DNA of 64,000 nt from Acinetobacter sp. ANC 4470 (lineage in GTDB: Bacteria > Pseudomonadota > Gammaproteobacteria > Pseudomonadales > Moraxellaceae), in contig NZ_NEGC01000005.1 in assembly GCF_002135335.1 (NCBI RefSeq), positions 1 through 64,000 of the forward strand, written 5' to 3'. The translations under genes and the position numbers were made by a program. The notes below the pieces were generated by a model. That model did not search any database. It was not told the origin of the DNA and worked only from the letters and a program-made list of their open reading frames with translations. Shown here piece after piece: positions 57,530-64,000 of the stretch (positions are counted from its first letter, which is position 1; each line of letters starts with the position of its first letter).

Positions 57530-59368
57530 ATGTGCGGAATTGTTGGTGGCGTTGCTGAACGTAATATTATCAATATTTTAATTGAAGGTCTAAAACGCCT
57601 TGAATACCGTGGCTATGATTCAGCAGGTGTTGCGCTGATTAATCAAGGTCAAGTTTTACGCGAACGTCGTGTCGGTAAAGTGGTTAATTTAGAACAAGCA
57701 GTACATGAAGCAGATTTAATCGGTTCATTGGGAATTGCTCATACCCGCTGGGCAACCCATGGCAAACCGACCGAAAACAATGCCCATCCGCATCTTTCCG
57801 GTACAGTTGCGGTGGTACATAACGGTATTATTGAAAATTATCAAGAACTCAAAGATGATCTTGAAGCTCTCGGTTATGTTTTCACTTCACAAACAGATAC
57901 CGAAGTTGTGGCGCATTTAATCAATGATGCCTTAAAATACACCTCTAGTCTTTTAACCGCAGTGCAACAAGTTGTTCCACAATTAAGAGGTGCTTATGCA
58001 CTCGGAATCGTGCATACAGAGCATCCAGATGAACTAATCACGGTTCGTGAAGGTTCGCCGCTGGTGATTGGTGTCGGTATTGGTGAGAACTTTATTAGCT
58101 CTGACCAATTGGCTTTACTGCCAATCACCAATCGTTTTATTTACCTTGAAGAAGGTGATATCGCACGCCTAACCCGCAGCAGTATTGAAGTATTTGTTGA
58201 CGGTCAATTGGTTCAGCGTCCTGTGAAAGAGCTAGATGCAACCGTGAGCACGGCATCTAAAGGCGAATATAAACATTACATGCTCAAAGAAATTTATGAG
58301 CAGCCAGAAGCCATTCAACAAACCATTTCCCAAGCACTCAATGACAATGCATTACGTGACGATTTCTTAAAAGAAGCAGTTGCCGATTTTGAAAGCATTC
58401 AACAAATACAAATCATTGCCTGTGGTACTAGCTACCATGCTGGTATGATTGCAAAATATTGGTTTGAGCAACTGATTAATCTGCCTTGTCAGGTGGAAAT
58501 TGCCAGTGAATTCCGCTATCGCACACCAGTTATTGTCAATCACACACTATATGTCTGTATTTCTCAGTCTGGTGAAACAGCCGATACTTTAGCCGCGCTG
58601 CGTGATACTCAGAAACGTGCATTGGCAAAAAACTTAGACATTGTCACCATGACTATTTGTAATGTGGCAACCTCTTCAATGGTACGTGAAACCAAGCATA
58701 GTCTACTCACTTTAGCTGGACCTGAAATTGGGGTGGCTTCAACCAAAGCATTTACCACTCAACTTGCTGCACTGATGTTGTTGGTTTTAAAAATTGGTCA
58801 AGTGAAGCAAAGTATTGCTGTGGAAGAAATGACGAAAATCATTACTGATCTATGGCATACACCAAAAGTTATTTTAGACACCTTACAGCAAAATAAAGAT
58901 ATTTTACGTTTATCTGAATTGTTTGTCGAAAAACAACACTGCCTATTCCTTGGTCGTGGCACAGAATTCCCGATTGCGCTTGAAGGTGCATTAAAGCTGA
59001 AAGAGATTTCTTATATTCATGCAGAAGGCTATGCAGCAGGCGAACTGAAACATGGCCCGCTTGCATTGGTCGACAATGATATGCCTGTGGTGATTCTTGC
59101 ACCGCAAGACGACATGCTGGATAAGCTGAAATCGAATATGGAAGAAGTCCAAGCCCGAGGTGGAGAGCTGTTTGTCTTTGCCGATGAAAATAGCGGTATT
59201 AAAGAAAAAGATCGTCAACACGTGGTTCATGTTCCAAGTATCAGCCCCATTCTTGCGCCCATTGTTTACAGTATCCCTGTTCAATTGCTGTCTTATCATG
59301 TCGCTGTACTGCGTGGTACCGATGTTGACCAGCCACGTAATCTGGCAAAATCAGTCACTGTAGAATAA
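57530..59368 (+). CDS. glmS: glutamine-fructose-6-phosphate aminotransferase (isomerising)
   Basis: The first enzyme of hexosamine synthesis, 612 residues. The N-terminal glutaminase uses Cys2 (MCGIVGGV), and two SIS sugar-binding domains follow (ACGTSYHAG near 300, CISQSGETADT near 345). The terminal segment NLAKSVTVE is conserved. It forms an operon with glmU. No ribozyme-type control is expected in this genus. Confidence 0.98.
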   Translation: MCGIVGGVAERNIINILIEGLKRLEYRGYDSAGVALINQGQVLRERRVGKVVNLEQAVHEADLIGSLGIAHTRWATHGKPTENNAHPHLSGTVAVVHNGIIENYQELKDDLEALGYVFTSQTDTEVVAHLINDALKYTSSLLTAVQQVVPQLRGAYALGIVHTEHPDELITVREGSPLVIGVGIGENFISSDQLALLPITNRFIYLEEGDIARLTRSSIEVFVDGQLVQRPVKELDATVSTASKGEYKHYMLKEIYEQPEAIQQTISQALNDNALRDDFLKEAVADFESIQQIQIIACGTSYHAGMIAKYWFEQLINLPCQVEIASEFRYRTPVIVNHTLYVCISQSGETADTLAALRDTQKRALAKNLDIVTMTICNVATSSMVRETKHSLLTLAGPEIGVASTKAFTTQLAALMLLVLKIGQVKQSIAVEEMTKIITDLWHTPKVILDTLQQNKDILRLSELFVEKQHCLFLGRGTEFPIALEGALKLKEISYIHAEGYAAGELKHGPLALVDNDMPVVILAPQDDMLDKLKSNMEEVQARGGELFVFADENSGIKEKDRQHVVHVPSISPILAPIVYSIPVQLLSYHVAVLRGTDVDQPRNLAKSVTVE

Positions 59369-59376
59369 CTTCGAAT

Positions 59377-59404
59377 AAAAAGGTCGGTTTAAACTGACCT
59401 TTTT
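59377..59404 (+). terminator. terminator after glmS
   Basis: A 9-bp stem (AAAAAGGTC with GACCTTTTT) encloses a palindromic GTTTAAAC-containing loop and is followed by ATTATG. Confidence 0.85.
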
Positions 59405-59415
59405 ATTATGCATTA

Positions 59416-60798
59416 ATGAGAAAAGTCATGACCCAACTCACTTGTTTTAAAGCCTACGATATTCGTGGCAAACTTGGTACAGAACTAAATGAAGACATTG
59501 CCTATAAGGTCGGTCGAGCTTATGGTCAAATTTATCAACCTAAAACAATTGTTGTCGGTGCGGATATTCGTCTAAGCAGTGAAGTATTAAAACAAGCCAC
59601 CATCCGTGGTTTAAATGATGCAGGCGTTGATGTCCTCGATTTAGGCATGACAGGCACAGAAGAAGTCTATTTCGGTGCATTCCATCTCGATGTTCAAGGT
59701 GGTATCGAAATTACTGCAAGTCATAATCCAATGGACTATAACGGGATGAAATTGGTCCGTGAAAATGCCCGCCCGATTGGTGCCGATTCAGGTTTAAAAG
59801 AAATTCAAGCACTTGCTGAATCTGGCAAATTTATAGACGTTGAAAACAAAGGTACTGTGCAAAATTATAATATTGTGCCTGAGTTTATTGAACATTTAAT
59901 GACCTATATTGAGCCTGAAAAAATCAGTCCTTTAAAGCTGGTGGTGAACGCAGGTCATGGTGCGGCAGGTCATGCAATTGATGCGATTGAAGAAAAATTT
60001 AAGCAACTCAATATCCCTGTTGAATTTATCAAAATCAATCATCAGCCAGATGGTACTTTTCCAAATGGTATCCCTAATCCTATCTTAGTGGAAAATCGTG
60101 CCAGTACTTCTCAGGCAGTGATCACTCATCAAGCTGATATGGGCATTGCTTGGGATGGTGACTTTGACCGCTGTTTCCTTTTTGATGAAAAAGGTCAATT
60201 TATTGAAGGCTACTATATTGTCGGCCTACTGGCTCAAGCCTTCTTGCTGAAGCAGTCAGGCGAAAAAATCGTGCATGATCCACGCTTGGTTTGGAATACT
60301 CTAGCCATCGTCGATGAACTGCAAGGGATTGCCGTGCAGTCGCAATCTGGGCATTCATTCATTAAAGAGATGATGCGTGAACACAATGCCGTATATGGCG
60401 GTGAAATGAGTGCACACCATTATTTCCGTGATTTTTCTTATTGTGATAGCGGCATGATTCCATGGCTATTGGCCATTGTCGTGTTATCAGAAACCAAACA
60501 GTCTCTTTCTGCGCTAGTAGAAAATATGATTGCCAAATTCCCGTGTAGTGGCGAAATCAATTTTAAAGTTGCTAATACTGACCAAACCATTCAAAAGATT
60601 TTTGATCATTATGCCGATCAAAAACCAGAAACAGATCAAACGGATGGGGTAAGTTTAGACTTTGGAACATGGCGTTTTAATGTCCGTGCTTCTAATACCG
60701 AACCATTACTGCGTTTAAATATTGAAAGTCGTTTAGATCACAATCCTAAACCGATGCAAGACTATGTCGCTGAACTCACCGCATTAATTCAGGGCTAA
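59416..60798 (+). CDS. pgm: phosphomannomutase/phosphoglucomutase
   Basis: Interconverts sugar 1- and 6-phosphates and feeds GDP-mannose or UDP-glucose synthesis. It is about 460 residues long, with the phosphoserine loop [14 protein letters not shown], the metal loop [10 protein letters not shown], the sugar loop GEMSAHHYF and the phosphate loop [12 protein letters not shown]. The track start and an ATG at 59428 ([17 protein letters not shown]) are both possible. In Acinetobacter this gene closes the capsule locus, convergent with galE/gne1, as here. Confidence 0.95.
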   Translation: MRKVMTQLTCFKAYDIRGKLGTELNEDIAYKVGRAYGQIYQPKTIVVGADIRLSSEVLKQATIRGLNDAGVDVLDLGMTGTEEVYFGAFHLDVQGGIEITASHNPMDYNGMKLVRENARPIGADSGLKEIQALAESGKFIDVENKGTVQNYNIVPEFIEHLMTYIEPEKISPLKLVVNAGHGAAGHAIDAIEEKFKQLNIPVEFIKINHQPDGTFPNGIPNPILVENRASTSQAVITHQADMGIAWDGDFDRCFLFDEKGQFIEGYYIVGLLAQAFLLKQSGEKIVHDPRLVWNTLAIVDELQGIAVQSQSGHSFIKEMMREHNAVYGGEMSAHHYFRDFSYCDSGMIPWLLAIVVLSETKQSLSALVENMIAKFPCSGEINFKVANTDQTIQKIFDHYADQKPETDQTDGVSLDFGTWRFNVRASNTEPLLRLNIESRLDHNPKPMQDYVAELTALIQG

Positions 60799-60814
60799 CC
60801 CTAGCGTTGAAATT

Positions 60815-60844
60815 AAAAATGGGAGCAAATTTGCTCCCATTTTT
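60815..60844. terminator. bidirectional terminator between pgm and galE
   Basis: A perfect 30-bp palindrome with an AAAAATGGGAGCAAA arm, with T-runs for both converging genes. Confidence 0.93.
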
Positions 60845-60856
60845 AATGGATATGGT

Positions 60857-61876
60857 TTAATTTTTATAACCCGCTGGGTTTTGTTTTTGCCAATTCCAAC
60901 TGTCTGCCAACATATCTTCTAGAGCATATTGTGGCTGCCAACCCAATTCTGCTACAGCACGTGCATTATCGGCAAATGACGTTGCCACATCACCTTCACG
61001 ACGCGCTACAAACTCAAAAGCAACGGCTATACCATTGACCTGTTCAAAGGTATTTTTGACTTGTAAAACTGATGAACCGTTGCCTGTGCCAATATTCCAA
61101 ACACGACAACCTTGAGCCTTTAAACGATTATTCAAAGCACATAAATGTGCATTGGCTAAATCGACCACATGAATATAATCACGTACACCAGTCCCATCAA
61201 CCGTATCGTAATCATTACCAAAGATCGATAATTTCTCACGTCGTCCCACTGCAACTTGAGTCACATAAGGCATCAGATTATTAGGAATACCTTGTGGGTC
61301 TTCGCCAATGCAACCACTTTTGTGTGCACCAACAGGGTTAAAATAACGCAGTAATGCAATTGACCAGCGTTCATCCGCGATAGAAAGCTTTTGTAAGAGC
61401 TGTTCTACAATCAGTTTAGTGTAGCCATAATTATTGGTTGGTGTGCCTGTTGGCATCTCTTCACTCAATGGTGAAACATTGGCTTCATCATAAACCGTCG
61501 CAGAAGAACTAAAGACTAAAGTAAAGACACTAGCTCGCTCCATGGCCTTAACCAATTGAATAGAACCTGCAATATTGTGATCAAAATATGTGAGTGGAAT
61601 TTTCTGACTCTCTCCAACAGCTTTTAATCCAGCAAAATGAATGACCGCATCTATTTGATGTTGCTGAAAAACTTGGCCTAAAACTTGCCCATCTCGAATA
61701 TCGCCTTCAACAAAGGTTAAGGTTTTTCCTGTAAGCTTTTGTACACGCTTTAAAGACTCTTCAGAACTATTAGAAAGATTATCAAGAACAATAACCTCAT
61801 GCCCAGAATTTAACAGTTCAACACAAGTATGTGATCCTATATAACCTGCGCCACCTGTTACTAAAATTTTAGCCAT
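60857..61876 (-). CDS. galE: UDP-glucose/UDP-GlcNAc 4-epimerase
   Basis: A 339-residue NAD-dependent epimerase with GGAGYIGS (8-15), the active-site Ser in FSSSATVY (about 124) and Y150-G-Y-T-K154. At the site of E. coli GalE Y299, which limits N-acetyl substrates, the residue is Ser300 (REGDVATSF). A small residue there is associated with use of UDP-GlcNAc/UDP-GalNAc, so this is probably the capsule-locus Gne1 type. It overlaps pgi by eight bases. Confidence 0.93.
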   Translation of the reverse strand: MAKILVTGGAGYIGSHTCVELLNSGHEVIVLDNLSNSSEESLKRVQKLTGKTLTFVEGDIRDGQVLGQVFQQHQIDAVIHFAGLKAVGESQKIPLTYFDHNIAGSIQLVKAMERASVFTLVFSSSATVYDEANVSPLSEEMPTGTPTNNYGYTKLIVEQLLQKLSIADERWSIALLRYFNPVGAHKSGCIGEDPQGIPNNLMPYVTQVAVGRREKLSIFGNDYDTVDGTGVRDYIHVVDLANAHLCALNNRLKAQGCRVWNIGTGNGSSVLQVKNTFEQVNGIAVAFEFVARREGDVATSFADNARAVAELGWQPQYALEDMLADSWNWQKQNPAGYKN

Positions 61877-63542
61877 TTGTTTTTCCTAATAAAATTCGGA
61901 TTAAACCTTGGGTCGAGGTATCTAGACTTGCTATATCTTGAAGCTCACCATTTAAAATCGGTAGCAGTTGGTTGGCAATTTCTTTGCCTTTTTCCACGCC
62001 CCATTGATCAAATGGATTAATATTCCACAGCACGGACTGCACAAATACCTTATGTTCATACATCGCAATCAACATGCCTAGACTATAAGGATTTAACTCT
62101 TGCAGTAGAATGGTGCTGCTGGGTTGATTACCGACGTATTGTTTATACATAGGTAAAGCTGCTAATTCAGCTTGATCTAATGCCTGATTACCAAAAGCCA
62201 ATAAACGCGACTGTGCCAAGCAGTTAGATAAAGCTAAATGATGTTGCTCTACTAATGCTTCTGCATTTTCCGCATAGGTAAACTGATTAGTATTATAACG
62301 GTGTACAGGTGCAATAAAGTCACAACTTACCGCATGTGTCCCTTGATGTAACAATTGATAGAACGCATGTTGCGCATTGGGACCAACTTCGCCCCAAACA
62401 ATGGGGCAAGTATCAAATTGTACTTTTTCACCATTACGTTGAATCGACTTACCATTCGATTCCATTTCGAGTTGCTGTAAATATGGTGCAAAATATTTTA
62501 ATCTGCCATCGTATGGCAAAACTGCATGGGTTTGAATATCTAAAAAATTATTGTTCCAAACACCCAGTAAAGCCATCAGTACAGGAATGTTCTGCTCAAA
62601 TGGCGCTGTTTGGAAATGTTGATCGATTGCATGTGCGCCTGCTAAGAAATGCTTAAAACCTTCTACACCTACAGTTAAAGCAATCGGCAAACCAATACAT
62701 GACCATAGTGAATAACGACCACCGACCCAATCCCAAAGCAAGAACTGATTTTCAGGAGCAATTCCCCACGCGGTCATTTTCTCAGGTTTAGTCGAAACAC
62801 CAATAAAATGATGTTTTAAAATTTTAGAGTCTTGACCAAATGATTTTTCTAACCACAACCTCGCTGTCTGAGCATTCGATAGCGTATCAATAGTGCCAAA
62901 TGACTTTGATGAGATAATAAACAGAGTCGTTTCAGGACGAAGCTGATGTAACAAATCTGAAAGTTGACTACCATCAATCGTAGAAACAAAATGTACATTA
63001 AGTGGTTTTGCCGTGGCTTGCTTAAAGTCAGATAAAGCACGCACCACCATCAGGGGCCCGAGATCTGACCCACCGACTCCAATATTGACAATATCCTGAA
63101 TCACTTCACCTGTAGCACCACGATATTGCCCAGCATGAATTTTTTCAACCAAGGCATACATGCGTTGTAATTGATCATGTACCTGATTTGAAAGTTTTGG
63201 GTGCATATCATCCTGTTCAGGAAGACGTAGAGCCCAATGCATTGCTGCACGCTGTTCGGTATAATTGATTTTTTGTTCTGAAAAAAGTTGTTTAATCCAA
63301 CTACCCAAATCTTGTGTTTCAGCCCACTGAATTAAAGTATTCAATACATTCTGGTCAATACGATGTTTACTATAATCTAAAACAATCTGCTCGAACTGCA
63401 CTGAGAACTTTTGAAAACGCTGATCATCTTGAGCAAACAATTCATTTAAATGGGCGTGCTCATACTGTTTTTTTAAATCATTGAGTTTCATTAAAATAGA
63501 GGCATTATTTTTAGCTGGGAAATGCTGTATAGGATTTGTCAT
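61869..63542 (-). CDS. pgi: glucose-6-phosphate isomerase
   Basis: Interconverts glucose 6- and fructose 6-phosphate; 557 residues. Visible are the phosphate-binding [46 protein letters not shown] with the catalytic Glu, and DQWGVEKGK with the catalytic Lys. In Acinetobacter this copy (gpi) belongs to the conserved end of the capsule locus. It is translationally coupled to ugd (TAATG overlap) and galE. Confidence 0.97.
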   Translation of the reverse strand: MTNPIQHFPAKNNASILMKLNDLKKQYEHAHLNELFAQDDQRFQKFSVQFEQIVLDYSKHRIDQNVLNTLIQWAETQDLGSWIKQLFSEQKINYTEQRAAMHWALRLPEQDDMHPKLSNQVHDQLQRMYALVEKIHAGQYRGATGEVIQDIVNIGVGGSDLGPLMVVRALSDFKQATAKPLNVHFVSTIDGSQLSDLLHQLRPETTLFIISSKSFGTIDTLSNAQTARLWLEKSFGQDSKILKHHFIGVSTKPEKMTAWGIAPENQFLLWDWVGGRYSLWSCIGLPIALTVGVEGFKHFLAGAHAIDQHFQTAPFEQNIPVLMALLGVWNNNFLDIQTHAVLPYDGRLKYFAPYLQQLEMESNGKSIQRNGEKVQFDTCPIVWGEVGPNAQHAFYQLLHQGTHAVSCDFIAPVHRYNTNQFTYAENAEALVEQHHLALSNCLAQSRLLAFGNQALDQAELAALPMYKQYVGNQPSSTILLQELNPYSLGMLIAMYEHKVFVQSVLWNINPFDQWGVEKGKEIANQLLPILNGELQDIASLDTSTQGLIRILLGKTNG

Positions 63543-64000
63543 TAACGCCCAACCCCCATATAAGAAAAACCTTGATTTTTAATATATTCAGGATCATAAA
63601 TATTACGACCATCCAAAATCAGTGGATACTTCATTATTTTGAGTAAATCAGAATAATTCGGGCTCCAATATTGTTTCCATGCCGTTAATAGGCAAAGGGC
63701 ATCTGCATCTTGAGTCGCTTCATATTGGTCTGTGCAATAGATTAAATCTGAACGACGCCCATATACTTTTTCTATTTCAGATAAAGCTTGCGGATCATGC
63801 AATTGTACTTTAACACCTTGTGCCCACAAAGCTTCCAGCATCGCATGAATAGGAGACTGTTGAATACTTGCTGTATTTTCCTTAAACGAAGCACCCCAAA
63901 TAGCGACCGTTTTATCCTTTAAATCGCCATGGTAATAATTCCAAAGTTTACGGAATAAAATCTCTTTTTGCTGCTCATTTATATTCCACACTTGAGAAAG
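63542..64000 (-). CDS. ugd: UDP-glucose 6-dehydrogenase, C-terminal part
   Basis: Oxidises UDP-glucose to UDP-glucuronic acid for capsule. Only the last ~150 codons are present; the frame stays open to the window edge ([11 protein letters not shown] upstream of the annotated start), so the rest of the gene lies to the right. The visible NAD-binding C-terminal domain has [19 protein letters not shown] and LHDPQAL. The end overlaps the pgi start. Confidence 0.9.
   Translation of the reverse strand, partial: LSQVWNINEQQKEILFRKLWNYYHGDLKDKTVAIWGASFKENTASIQQSPIHAMLEALWAQGVKVQLHDPQALSEIEKVYGRRSDLIYCTDQYEATQDADALCLLTAWKQYWSPNYSDLLKIMKYPLILDGRNIYDPEYIKNQGFSYMGVGR

Overview
The window is a chromosomal segment of an Acinetobacter species (Gammaproteobacteria, Moraxellaceae). 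The evidence is an AT-rich base composition, the gene order def / LysM protein / dprA / tsaC, a full atpIBEFHAGDC operon, an Acinetobacter-style VgrG, and the right edge, which has the conserved end of an Acinetobacter capsule locus (ugd-gpi-gne1/galE facing pgm). Most genes are housekeeping and intact. The accessory content is a set of small islands between them.

Left part (1-25.3 kb). The first ~270 bases are the promoter and leader of an rRNA operon that is transcribed leftward out of the window. Next come a TetR/MpaB-oxygenase pair, a copper-type TonB receptor with a DUF2946 protein, def and the divergent LysM-dprA-tsaC group. A DMT exporter and an AraC regulator are divergent. Glutathione peroxidase, an RcnB-like periplasmic protein and a lipoprotein follow, then a decayed P-loop kinase pseudogene. 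The ATP synthase operon runs leftward from a recognisable promoter. The zinc uptake regulon (znuA facing zur-znuC-znuB) shares one Zur box.

Middle part (25.3-45.4 kb). A DyP peroxidase converges on a type VI secretion module: VgrG, a LysM/M15-peptidase effector and a lipoprotein that is probably the immunity protein. Then come an aminotransferase, a MATE exporter, an SDR/TetR pair separated by a 42-bp near-palindrome that contains the promoters, PhoB-PhoR, a composite intergenic repeat, GST, OsmC, a frameshifted pirin gene and a membrane diguanylate cyclase. Last is a stand-alone RloC/PrrC-like ATPase that carries a zinc-hook CxxC and a candidate anticodon-nuclease R-E-H triad. This is the strongest candidate for a defence gene here.

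Right part (45.4-64 kb). guaA, an OB-fold stress protein, DoxX, DedA, a LysE exporter, a glycine-rich lipoprotein with an orphan ParA, a small membrane protein and BolA are followed by two identical tRNA-Gly genes. The riboflavin/NusB/ThiL/PgpA group comes next, and then glmU-glmS, which make and use UDP-GlcNAc precursors. Phosphomannomutase/phosphoglucomutase (pgm), GalE/Gne, glucose-6-phosphate isomerase and a truncated UDP-glucose dehydrogenase supply nucleotide sugars for the capsule and mark the edge of the K locus.
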